Below are positions 34,266 through 40,534 of a DNA stretch of 49,877 bases, piece after piece. Position numbers and translations under genes: made by a program. Under the pieces are notes generated by a model that saw only the letters and a list, made by a program, of their open reading frames with translations, had not been told where the DNA came from and did no database searches. The stretch spans positions 1-49,877 of IMG/VR virus record IMGVR_UViG_3300048592_000335. The stretch is one strand, 5' to 3'. This DNA is from a virus. How positions within the stretch are numbered: the first letter of the stretch is position 1; each line of letters opens with the position of its first letter.

Positions 34266-34294
34266 TTGACATGTTACGTAACATGTGTTATACT
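34266..34294 (+). promoter_or_regulatory. Rightward promoter with palindromic operator
   Basis: TTGACA (34266-34271), a 17-base spacer and TATACT (34289-34294). The spacer carries a perfect 18-bp palindrome ACATGTTACGTAACATGT (34269-34286) that overlaps the -35 box, an ideal repressor site different from the TTGCG-type operators. Upstream, AAATTCGCCAAAA and AAATTCGTCAAAA are A/T-rich near-repeats that could act as an UP element. Confidence 0.82.
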
Positions 34295-34332
34295 GTAGAC
34301 ACAGGAAAACGTAAACAAACAGGAGCGACGAA

Positions 34333-34560
34333 ATGAAACACTTAGTGCACGAAGTAAACGGCGAAATCAAAGTAGTGACCGGGACAGTGGCAGAACTAGA
34401 GCAAGTCGAGACGGATGGGAACGAACGGTGGTATAACGCCCACGCAGTCACAGCAGAACAGGCCAAGCGGAATTACGCAGAAATCACCGGCTTTGAGAAG
34501 TGGCAAGACGAAATGGTAGCGGCCTACGGCGAGAACGAAGACAACTGGCCAGAAGAATAG
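34333..34560 (+). CDS. Small acidic early protein
   Basis: 75 aa, first gene of a strong rightward promoter, with AGGAGCGACGAA before ATG. Strongly acidic with an N-terminal strand region (HEVNGEIKVVTGTVAELEQV) and a helical C-terminus ending ENEDNWPEE. Phages often encode small acidic proteins that mimic DNA or inhibit host enzymes; no specific target is visible. Confidence 0.6.
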   Translation: MKHLVHEVNGEIKVVTGTVAELEQVETDGNERWYNAHAVTAEQAKRNYAEITGFEKWQDEMVAAYGENEDNWPEE

Positions 34561-34606
34561 GGGGAAGGGGCGAAAGCCCCAACCCTTACCGAAAGGAGCA
34601 ATAACT

Positions 34607-34795
34607 ATGGCAAAAGGACAAAAGTACAACCCAGAGTGGGCAGACAGTAAAGAGGCACGAAAAGAGCGCCAAGCAACCCGCCGGGCGGCGCTCCTGGCCA
34701 AACTGGCGGCGGCGGGGTGGGATGGGGAATCCGAGTTTCTGACGGCCATCATCAAGGGTGTGGTGGAAGTGCCGCAGAAGCCAAAGGAGAAATAA
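34607..34795 (+). CDS. Small basic protein (62 aa)
   Basis: Second gene of the short rightward operon, with AAAGGAG upstream and followed at once by a strong terminator. Rich in Lys/Arg/Ala (KEARKERQATRRAALLAKLA), probably helical and nucleic-acid binding. No family recognised. Confidence 0.6.
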   Translation: MAKGQKYNPEWADSKEARKERQATRRAALLAKLAAAGWDGESEFLTAIIKGVVEVPQKPKEK

Positions 34796-34796
34796 A

Positions 34797-34829
34797 AAAG
34801 ACCCCCAGGGATAATCCCTGGGGGTCTTT
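34797..34829. terminator. Bidirectional terminator
   Basis: A 15-bp perfect stem (AAAGACCCCCAGGGA with complement) with a TAA loop, flanked by A- and T-runs. It ends the two-gene rightward operon and also stops leftward transcription from the integrase and lipoprotein genes. Confidence 0.88.
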
Positions 34830-34847
34830 ACGTTAGTACGCAAATTA

Positions 34848-35234
34848 CTAGGGCGTTTTTAGCAGAATCACGCAAGTGGCGGCCAAGTCGAGCATGGTGG
34901 CCTCTTCCCCATAGGCCAGGGCGTATTCCTCAAATCCGCCTTCCACGCACGCCAGCAGTTGCGGCGCCATCTCTTCTAACGCTGCAACCGTGGTCAACTC
35001 AAAGCCACCCGTGGCCCAATCCGCAGCCGTGGCCAGACGGTCTTCTGCCGACCCTGCGCGCCACTGGGCAGCCGTGGCTTGTTGCAGCGTACCACCGGCA
35101 TACCAAGCCGCTGTGGGCGTCATGGTGGGCGCCGGGGCAACCGTGGGCAATGGCGTTGCGGTAGGGCTAGGCGTCGGCGTTGGAGCGCCACAGCCGGCCA
35201 ACAGTAGTAGGGCGATAACACAGTAACGAATCAT
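34848..35234 (-). CDS. Lipoprotein with Thr/Pro linker
   Basis: 128 aa with a lipoprotein signal (hydrophobic stretch, then LLAGC; Cys15) and a PTPTPSPTATPLPTVAP linker before a soluble Ala-rich helical domain. The protein would be lipid-anchored outside the cell. It sits between the terminator and the integrase in the lysogeny region, so it could be a prophage-expressed conversion or superinfection-exclusion factor (inference). This kind of linker is common in Chloroflexota surface lipoproteins. Confidence 0.72.
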   Translation of the reverse strand: MIRYCVIALLLLAGCGAPTPTPSPTATPLPTVAPAPTMTPTAAWYAGGTLQQATAAQWRAGSAEDRLATAADWATGGFELTTVAALEEMAPQLLACVEGGFEEYALAYGEEATMLDLAATCVILLKTP

Positions 35235-35254
35235 GATTTTCCTCTTTCTTGTTA

Positions 35255-35300
35255 TGTAACTATCAGATAGGTTATCTCGATGCGCCCTGCGATAGTTACA
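35255..35300. other. Candidate attP: inverted repeat beside integrase
   Basis: TGTAACTATC (35255-35264) and GATAGTTACA (35291-35300) form a perfect 10-bp inverted repeat around a 26-base asymmetrical centre. The site abuts the end of the serine integrase gene and contains its stop codon. The total of 46 bp is the usual size of a serine-integrase attP. It could instead be an RNA hairpin at the integrase mRNA end. Confidence 0.4.
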
Positions 35301-36906
35301 GAAAAATTACATCAATCCGGCGCTCCTCATCAATGAACACTTTAACCCGGCGCTTAAGCCAAGTGTTGGCCCGGCGCACGTCATCAGACAACAGGTAGGC
35401 CAGGCCATCTTTGCGCACGTCCTGGATGCGGTCACCCCGTTTGGCGTCATGCTCCAGGGCGTGTTCAATATCCCGCAGTCTGGTCAATTCGGCCTGAGCG
35501 TCTGTGATCTGCTTTTTGAGGGCGTCCACAATGGCGCTATGGCGGTTGGAATCGATGGCGCCGCCTGCGTAGTGGTCTACATCGGCTTTCGTGATGCCAG
35601 CCTCTAGGCGTTTAATTTTGGCCTTTACCGTGGCGATTTGCTCAGCGACCGATGGCCCAATGCCGGCGGTGTCGGCGGCCCCGGTAATGGCGTTGGCGTC
35701 AAGAGAATCACTTAGCCCTTCGATGGCATCTTGCAGCGCTGCGGTAATGTGGCGCTCCGATATACGGACATGGTGCTCCCGGCAACGGTACTGGATCACC
35801 CAGTAGCGCTTCTGTTCTCCGCTGGCCAATGTGCGGTCACTATATGACGTGCAAGCGTGTAGACGTTTCCCACATTCGCCACAGTAGCACAGCAGGCTAT
35901 AGCGATACGGTGATCCGATGGCGCGGCGGGCCTGGCGCCTGCCCTTGAGTTCAGCCAGGACCAACCGTGCCCGGTCTTCCGTGATAATCGCAGGCCAAAT
36001 GCCCTGCGCTTCGACATATGGCCTGGACTCACTGCGACGGTTCAACTGCGCAATCCCAGCGTAAATCCTGGAGCGGCTTAGGACGTGGTATATCTGCGCA
36101 TCGGTCCAACCCTGGCCACCGCTTGGGGTCTTGTGGCCGGCGGCGTTGAGGGCATCGGCGATCGTCGGCTTACCCAGGCCATCATCCAGGTACATCGATA
36201 CAATCAACCGAATGGTAGCGGCGGCGTCTTCGTCAATGGTGTAGCCGGTAATCTTCCCCTTATCGTTCCTGACTTCGTGCCAGCCCCAGGGCGTCACACC
36301 GGGGAAGCGGCCCCGCTCCACACGACGGATCATGCCGTCCCGGTGGTTCTCTGTAATCTGCGCGATCTCATTCTGATAACCAACCGCCTGGAACGCCAGC
36401 ATCAGGTTGGCCTGGTATGACGCCTGGCTTTTCACGTCGAAGGCGTGCGGCGGCGCCTGGGTACTGTAATAGAAGATGCCACTGATTTGGCATAGCCTGA
36501 CGATGGTCAGTTGCAACACAGCGTCGCGCCCTACCCTGCCTAGGTTGTAAAAGGAAAATGCCTGGAATGACTTGGCGAGGATAGCGGCGCGCAGCTCGGC
36601 ATAGGGATAGATGCGTGGCGTGGCCCTGAGTTCCACCAGCTTGGCATCAATGGCGGCTTCCAGGGCGTCCCCTTCGAGTCCATCCAGGCCGGTGGAATCC
36701 AACCGCCACCCGGTAACCCGTTGCGCAGCTTCGGACAACTCGGTGATGTCTCGACTCTCACCGGGTATCACGAACTGGTAGACGACTCTCCCCCACTTGC
36801 GACCTTCTATCAAGTTCATCGCAAGCTGTCTCGTCAAGCTTATTTTTTCTTCAGATGCCTGAGGGCGCGATGACACAGCCGCCCATCCGACGATGTTAAT
36901 GTTCAT
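35296..36906 (-). CDS. int: Large serine recombinase (phage integrase)
   Basis: 536 aa. The N-terminal resolvase-like domain begins VGWAAVSSRPQ, with Ser12/Ser13 in the place of the catalytic serine, followed by the recombinase domain (RVERGRFPGVTPWGW ... GLGKPTIADALNAAGHKTPSG) and a zinc ribbon (CYCGECGKRLHAC ... YRCREH), then a coiled coil (VAEQIATVKAKIKRLEAGIT). Large serine integrases recombine attP with attB without high sequence demand, making the phage temperate. The leftward direction shares a transcript with the lipoprotein. An accessory directionality factor is not identifiable, though the small basic proteins nearby are candidates. Confidence 0.9.
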   Translation of the reverse strand: MNINIVGWAAVSSRPQASEEKISLTRQLAMNLIEGRKWGRVVYQFVIPGESRDITELSEAAQRVTGWRLDSTGLDGLEGDALEAAIDAKLVELRATPRIYPYAELRAAILAKSFQAFSFYNLGRVGRDAVLQLTIVRLCQISGIFYYSTQAPPHAFDVKSQASYQANLMLAFQAVGYQNEIAQITENHRDGMIRRVERGRFPGVTPWGWHEVRNDKGKITGYTIDEDAAATIRLIVSMYLDDGLGKPTIADALNAAGHKTPSGGQGWTDAQIYHVLSRSRIYAGIAQLNRRSESRPYVEAQGIWPAIITEDRARLVLAELKGRRQARRAIGSPYRYSLLCYCGECGKRLHACTSYSDRTLASGEQKRYWVIQYRCREHHVRISERHITAALQDAIEGLSDSLDANAITGAADTAGIGPSVAEQIATVKAKIKRLEAGITKADVDHYAGGAIDSNRHSAIVDALKKQITDAQAELTRLRDIEHALEHDAKRGDRIQDVRKDGLAYLLSDDVRRANTWLKRRVKVFIDEERRIDVIFL

Positions 36907-36974
36907 GATTTAAAGGATTTGCGTTAAAATTACGATAAAGTAAATACGACGTATTGCTTAGGAAAAAGGGAACC

Positions 36975-37133
36975 ATGCCTACAAAGAACAAGGATGTAAC
37001 CAAGATGAGCCGTGAAGAATTTCAACGGCTCCCCCGCGCTGAACGGCTCAAGGTTTTAAATGAACTCCGGAAACGGTACAAATCAAAGGCCACTACCACG
37101 ACGTTGATTGATACCTATTTTACGAAGAATTGA
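36975..37133 (+). CDS. Small basic protein (52 aa)
   Basis: ATG preceded by AAAAAGGGAACC. Lys/Arg-rich helical sequence (MSREEFQRLPRAERLKVLNE) that could bind DNA. It is transcribed away from the integrase gene, and its end overlaps by 19 bases the end of the oppositely directed repressor gene. The size and location fit a recombination directionality factor or an antirepressor, but this is inference. A 13-bp palindrome AATACGACGTATT lies 20 bases upstream. Confidence 0.6.
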   Translation: MPTKNKDVTKMSREEFQRLPRAERLKVLNELRKRYKSKATTTTLIDTYFTKN

Positions 37134-37639
37134 CCGTGCCCTGACCTGATCATCCCCCACCAGGTCAGGGCCAATCCTTGCATAAAATCAAAGATTTCCG
37201 TCTCTATTTCATGGCGTTCTTGGTCTATGCCGTAGATTTGCCGGATGATATTGACGCACAGTTGGCGCGTCCCCTCTTCCATCGCGTCTATCATGTTACA
37301 GGCGGCGTCGGCTTCCGGCGTGATGTAGTGATCACCGCTGTTGGTGGCTTCCCTGCCACGCACGATCCAATCCATTGACGTGTCAAACATCTCACAAATG
37401 GCTTCCAGTAAATCACGGTCAAGCCGGTTAACGCCATCTTTAATCAGGCGGCTGATTGCGGTGGGCGATGTGTGTAAATCGTAAAACTTACCGTTCGGTC
37501 CTCTGACTTCCCCGTTGAGAAACGCCACCAACTCTTTCTGCTCATACTCGCGCCCACGGTCGGCGCGACCCCGATCCCGCAACAGTTGCAGGATGCGATC
37601 ACCCATTGTTTCACTGATGTTCATTTTTAGTCCGATCAT
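37115..37639 (-). CDS. XRE-type HTH repressor
   Basis: 174 aa from ATG 37639, with GAGAGGG upstream; ATG 37624 is an alternative. The first 100 residues form a helix-turn-helix domain (QKELVAFLNGEV ... TSPTAISRLIKDGVNRLDRD ... LLEAICEMFDTSMDWIV), typical of phage CI-like and bacterial XRE regulators. The C-terminal part is helical, not a LexA-type protease, so RecA-driven self-cleavage is not expected. It is divergent from the next HTH gene with three operator-like sites between them, the arrangement of a lysis-lysogeny switch. Confidence 0.8.
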   Translation of the reverse strand: MIGLKMNISETMGDRILQLLRDRGRADRGREYEQKELVAFLNGEVRGPNGKFYDLHTSPTAISRLIKDGVNRLDRDLLEAICEMFDTSMDWIVRGREATNSGDHYITPEADAACNMIDAMEEGTRQLCVNIIRQIYGIDQERHEIETEIFDFMQGLALTWWGMIRSGHGQFFVK

Positions 37640-37709
37640 GTGTGTATCCCTCTCTGGAAAACAAACTATTCTACGACGGTTATTGCAGATAGCACCGTGA
37701 TTCGGGCAA

Positions 37710-37799
37710 TTTTGCGCAAATCGCAATTTGCCTATTGACAAATCGGGATTGATCGTGCTACCATTTGCGCATAACGCAATTACGTGTGCAAATCGCAAG
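37710..37799. promoter_or_regulatory. Divergent control region with three operator-like sites
   Basis: TTTTGCGCAAATCGCAATTTG (37710-37730), ATTTGCGCATAACGCAAT (37763-37780) and TGCAAATCGCAAG (37787-37799). The rightward promoter is TTGACA (37735-37740), 18 bases, TACCAT (37759-37764), so the first site lies just upstream of it and the second overlaps the -10. This is analogous to the OR region of lambdoid phages, with a common TTGCG/CGCAA half-site also found at O1 and O2. Confidence 0.75.
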
Positions 37800-37808
37800 A
37801 GGAGGATT

Positions 37809-38090
37809 ATGGAAAACATCATTGAACGGATTCGACCAGGGGCACCGCAACCGGCGTTGGCTCCGGCGCTCGAAATCGATACCGACGAATTACGTGTTTC
37901 TATCGGCGCTCGGCTGCGTGACATACGCTTAGAACGGGGCGCGACGATCAAGACCGTGGCGGATGCTACCGGCATTTATGAATCGCACCTGTCACGGGTG
38001 GAAGGTGGCAAAGCGGGCCTGGATATCCGTCAGACGTTAATCCTGGCCAATGCCTATGGCATGAGCGTTGAAGAGCTACTCGGGGTCTAA
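37809..38090 (+). CDS. Small XRE-type HTH regulator (Cro-like)
   Basis: 93 aa with GGAGGA before ATG 37809. The HTH domain (RLRDIRLERGATIKTVADAT, then GIYESHLSRVEGGKAGLD) and TLILANAYGMSVEELLGV are a canonical XRE fold. It is the first gene of the long rightward run from the switch region, the place of cro in lambdoid phages. Its short length with no effector domain supports a Cro-like role. Confidence 0.78.
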   Translation: MENIIERIRPGAPQPALAPALEIDTDELRVSIGARLRDIRLERGATIKTVADATGIYESHLSRVEGGKAGLDIRQTLILANAYGMSVEELLGV

Positions 38091-38091
38091 G

Positions 38092-38316
38092 ATGATTGAT
38101 CATGGCTACCCTGTGATTAGGTCTTCAATGGTGAATGGCAAGCAGGTCACAGTTTGCGCCGCGCGTCCTTGGGGGCAAATTTTGCAGGACTGGGCTAACA
38201 GTCTAGCGCAAGACCACGCACGGCGTCAAGTAATGTCTATTTCAAAGGAGGTACAGAATGGAAGTGGCGGCGATCGTTGCGTGTATAGTGGGCTTACTGG
38301 CCCTGATGATGAGTGA
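38092..38316 (+). CDS. Possible 74-aa protein
   Basis: Starts one base after the Cro-like stop, but has a weak ribosome-binding site and no recognisable family. Its last 59 bases overlap the microprotein gene at 38258 in another frame. Real or spurious status cannot be settled; coupling to the upstream gene favours it mildly. Confidence 0.4.
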   Translation: MIDHGYPVIRSSMVNGKQVTVCAARPWGQILQDWANSLAQDHARRQVMSISKEVQNGSGGDRCVYSGLTGPDDE

Positions 38317-38323
38317 CCTATGA
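38258..38323 (+). CDS. 21-aa membrane microprotein
   Basis: Preceded by AAAGGAGGTACAGA, the best Shine-Dalgarno sequence of the window, and its stop overlaps the next ATG (ATGA). The peptide is one hydrophobic span: EVAAIVACIVGLLALMMSDL after Met1. Alternatively the strong site serves as a leader that raises translation of the downstream 134-aa gene by coupling. Confidence 0.6.
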   Translation: MEVAAIVACIVGLLALMMSDL

Positions 38324-38724
38324 CAGATATTAAAGTTACGATTGCGCTCAAAGATTTAATGGAGCTTGTCCGCAACGGTGCGAGTGATGCGCCGGCGGAA
38401 GTTACAGCGGATGGCGAGAAAGCCGCCTTGCTTGACCAACTAGCAGAATGCAAGGCTGAGTTGAAAGAGGTCAAGGCCATCTACGCCAAAGCCATTTTGG
38501 AATACACTGGCTCTTGGCAGGATTGCGACAGGAAACAGCCGGTTGACGATGATGTCCCTGTGCAGGTTGTCACGCACTTGGGGGATTGCTGGGAAGCGCT
38601 TGCTGGCGATCTTACATGGGAAAACGGGAACTATGTAAAGTGGCGGCGCGTGACAGCGGTAGAGCTTGCCAAATACGGTTCGCGGAATGAGGTTAGGCCG
38701 CGCCGGTGGAGAGAAGACCTATGA
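38320..38724 (+). CDS. Hypothetical protein (134 aa)
   Basis: Coupled to the microprotein by ATGA at its start and to the next gene by ATGA at its end. N-terminal beta strand and helix, a coiled-coil segment (LLDQLAECKAELKEVKAIYA), then an aromatic-containing domain (CWEALAGDLTWENGNYVKWR). No known motif; probably cytoplasmic. Confidence 0.6.
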   Translation: MTDIKVTIALKDLMELVRNGASDAPAEVTADGEKAALLDQLAECKAELKEVKAIYAKAILEYTGSWQDCDRKQPVDDDVPVQVVTHLGDCWEALAGDLTWENGNYVKWRRVTAVELAKYGSRNEVRPRRWREDL

Positions 38725-38981
38725 AACCAGCATGGGACAACGCCGGCTTACCGGTGAACCTGGAAGCGGCGGCGCTGGATGCGGACCTGTGGCTTGACCT
38801 GTTGCAGAAATCATCATTGCCGCTGACCGTGGAAGACCGCCAACGCCTGAGCCGATGTCGGGCCACGTTGCGTCAACTCGTGACGGATGCGCCGCCGCTT
38901 CTGGCCATGCGCGCCACTGTGCTCATTGCGGTGGCAGTCGGCGGCGGGCTGGTGGGCCTGCTGGTGGGAGCGTTGGGGTAA
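38721..38981 (+). CDS. Small C-tail-anchored membrane protein
   Basis: 86 aa. A helical soluble part (LWLDLLQKSSLPLTVEDRQR) is followed by a single C-terminal Gly/Val-rich span (ATVLIAVAVGGGLVGLLVGA) ending one residue before the stop. This gives tail-anchored topology. Function unknown. Confidence 0.6.
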   Translation: MKPAWDNAGLPVNLEAAALDADLWLDLLQKSSLPLTVEDRQRLSRCRATLRQLVTDAPPLLAMRATVLIAVAVGGGLVGLLVGALG

Positions 38982-38993
38982 AAACGGAGGGCT

Positions 38994-39218
38994 ATGGACG
39001 ATGACGCAATCATCGAAGACGACATCGAAGAGGAACCCATGAACGAACCGCAGCACATGCGGGACTGGCCACGCTTCCAGGCGTGGTACCTACAGCAGTA
39101 TCCACAGGACGCAACCTTACTTGAAAACATCAATGACAGTTACCGATTCACCACAGACGACCGGGAACAAGATTCATTACTTTGTGCATGGCGACTGGGT
39201 GGACGCTCTGGCCAGTGA
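38994..39218 (+). CDS. Small acidic protein (74 aa)
   Basis: AACGGAGGGCT precedes ATG. The N-terminus is strongly acidic (DDDAIIEDDIEEEP), the middle aromatic (WPRFQAWYLQQYP). No family recognised. Its 3' end overlaps the following gene by 86 bases in another frame. Confidence 0.55.
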   Translation: MDDDAIIEDDIEEEPMNEPQHMRDWPRFQAWYLQQYPQDATLLENINDSYRFTTDDREQDSLLCAWRLGGRSGQ

Positions 39219-39327
39219 TGAGCCGGAAGCCGTAGCCCAGCGGCGTAGGGAAGTGGCCCAGCGGTTTGGCGTGGCTGAATCGTTGGTGGAAGTGCGAAGG
39301 CTTGACGAAGTGAAGTACTGGGGATAA
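39133..39327 (+). CDS. Hypothetical protein (64 aa)
   Basis: ATG at 39133 inside the acidic gene (a TTG at 39121 is also in frame). Contains VHGDWVDALASDEPEAVAQRR and a basic helical segment. The large overlap with the previous frame makes either one of the two uncertain; the C-terminal region beyond 39218 is clean coding sequence. Confidence 0.45.
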   Translation: MTVTDSPQTTGNKIHYFVHGDWVDALASDEPEAVAQRRREVAQRFGVAESLVEVRRLDEVKYWG

Positions 39328-39332
39328 ATTGA

Positions 39333-39512
39333 ATGGGCAATGTTACATCTTTTGTTTTGTACCCCGAAGATCGGGAAAAGCTCGAATTACTCGCTAAGCA
39401 ACTAGGGGTAAACCGCTCTGTAGTGGTGCGGTTATTGATCCAAGGAGCCGAGGTGGTAAGTTTACCCGAACTAAAAATTACACCTTTGGTGATAAAAGCC
39501 AATGATAATTAG
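39333..39512 (+). CDS. Ribbon-helix-helix protein (59 aa)
   Basis: GGGGATAAATTGA precedes ATG. The pattern TSFVLYPEDREKLELLAKQL then GVNRSVVVRLLIQGAEVV is a ribbon-helix-helix DNA-binding fold (strand, helix, G-x-S-x-S/V turn, helix), as in CopG/Arc-type repressors. It lies directly before the structured leader at 39532. Too short for many gene finders but well supported. Confidence 0.72.
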   Translation: MGNVTSFVLYPEDREKLELLAKQLGVNRSVVVRLLIQGAEVVSLPELKITPLVIKANDN

Positions 39513-39531
39513 CAAAGTGAAGTACGGGAAA

Positions 39532-39643
39532 TAGAGCCGGCTGGACCCCGGCCCTACTCCCTCACCTAATCGTGAGATGAGCACGATCGAGGCTGTGCAT
39601 AGCATAGCAGATCCCTCGTCTCCTAGCAATAGGAGATTTTTTT
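39532..39643 (+). ncRNA. Structured leader RNA with terminator hiding a ribosome-binding site
   Basis: Four consecutive hairpins without coding frame: P1 (GCCGG/CCGGC, 39536-39552, extended by TAG/CTA), P2 (ATCGTG/CACGAT, 39569-39587), P3 (CGAGG-CTG / CAG-CCTCG, 39588-39618) and a terminator (TCTCCTA GCAA TAGGAGA, 39619-39636) followed by seven T. The ATG of the next gene starts right after the T-run, and its AGGAG lies in the terminator stem. It resembles a riboswitch or attenuator, but I do not recognise a known class. Confidence 0.55.
39619..39643 (+). terminator. Intrinsic terminator directly before ATG 39644
   Basis: A 7-bp stem with a GCAA tetraloop and T7 tail. When formed it should end transcription and also sequester the AGGAG of the following gene. 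It is part of the structured leader. Confidence 0.75.
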
Positions 39644-39889
39644 ATGGTCAGTTGGAATTCCTCCAAACAACGTAAACAGACCAAAGCCGATTACACCGTT
39701 GCCGTTATCGTGGTCGGCGTCGCTTTGACCCTTGCCGGGTACTTGGCTGCGTTTCCAGCGCAGGCCGGGACGGTCCCGCCGTTTCCCACGATGTCATCCA
39801 CGTCATGGGTTGCCACACCGACCCGGGCGCCGGCAGCTCCACAGCACACCAAGGTTTATCTGCCGTTGATTCAGAAGGGCGGTGCATGA
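39644..39889 (+). CDS. Membrane-anchored protein with VYLPLI ending
   Basis: 81 aa: a basic N-terminus, one span (YTVAVIVVGVALTLAGYLAA, residues 17-36) and an extracellular Thr/Pro-rich stretch (PTRAPAAPQHTKVYLPLIQK). The VYLPLI-type ending after a P/T linker resembles many secreted Chloroflexota proteins. Probably exposed on the cell surface in an N-in orientation; possible superinfection exclusion or lysis role (inference). Confidence 0.62.
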   Translation: MVSWNSSKQRKQTKADYTVAVIVVGVALTLAGYLAAFPAQAGTVPPFPTMSSTSWVATPTRAPAAPQHTKVYLPLIQKGGA

Positions 39890-40056
39890 TGGCATGGTGG
39901 GATAAAGACAAGATCGAAGAACTTCAGGCACAATTGCCGCCGATGGAAAACGAACCCAACCAGAAAGAAGTTGACGGCGGCTTTGCGGAACAGCTCCGGG
40001 CAGCGGCAAGGGCGCGACGTGAAGAGCAGCAGCGACAACAGGAGAACCAAAGATGA
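39886..40056 (+). CDS. Small charged protein (56 aa)
   Basis: ATGA overlap with the previous gene (ATG 39886 or 39889). Helical and highly charged (IEELQAQLPPME, then FAEQLRAAARARREEQQRQQ). It ends in an ATGA overlap with the next gene. Unrecognised. Confidence 0.55.
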   Translation: MMAWWDKDKIEELQAQLPPMENEPNQKEVDGGFAEQLRAAARARREEQQRQQENQR

Positions 40057-40253
40057 TTGAAGAGCGCCACATCAAATGGATTTTGAAAGAGGCCAAGCGG
40101 CGTGGGTTGGTGATTCGTAAAGCGCCCAAGCATTACAAGTTCCCCGGTAAACGCATCGGAGGAAGTAAGCGCAAGTTTGGGCAGGATCGATGGATGGGTA
40201 AGGCAAATGTCGCTTTGTACAAATGGCAATTGGCAAAGGAAGGCAAGAAATGA
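40053..40253 (+). CDS. Small basic protein (66 aa)
   Basis: GGAGAACCAAAG precedes ATG. About a third of the residues are Lys/Arg (HIKWILKEAKRRGLVIRKAP, then KRIGGSKRKFGQDRW), suggesting nucleic-acid binding. Overlaps on both sides by ATGA. Confidence 0.58.
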   Translation: MIEERHIKWILKEAKRRGLVIRKAPKHYKFPGKRIGGSKRKFGQDRWMGKANVALYKWQLAKEGKK

Positions 40254-40534
40254 AATGGTACTTTGCCTTGAACCTCGCCGGGCTTTTACTCAGCGCGTTG
40301 GTGCTTAATCCTGTCCCCATCGGCGCTACCCTTGCCGCCACCGTGGTTGCCTTCGTCATAGAGCAGCCACAGCAGGCCGCAGTGAGCGCAGCCGGCCGTA
40401 GTGCTGATTTACCCACACCAGACAGCGCGGCCGGCTGTGGGGCGTTCCTGGTGTCGTTGGTGGCGTGGGCGTTGGTGGCGTTGATCATTGTTGGTACGGT
40501 TGGCGTGTTGATCATGGGGGGCTTGGGTGCGTAA
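40250..40534 (+). CDS. Membrane protein with two or three spans
   Basis: 94 aa. Spans at about 3-18, 24-38 and 70-92 (LVSLVAWALVALIIVGTVGV), with a short polar Ser/Ala loop between. It is sandwiched by one-codon overlaps. No family recognised; could be holin-like, but the endolysin is 4 kb away. Confidence 0.55.
   Translation: MKWYFALNLAGLLLSALVLNPVPIGATLAATVVAFVIEQPQQAAVSAAGRSADLPTPDSAAGCGAFLVSLVAWALVALIIVGTVGVLIMGGLGA

Noticed and set aside
34848-35234. Lipoprotein as an outer-membrane spanin partner
   Set aside because: It lies in the lysogeny region, is transcribed with the integrase and away from the lysis genes, and has no coiled coil.
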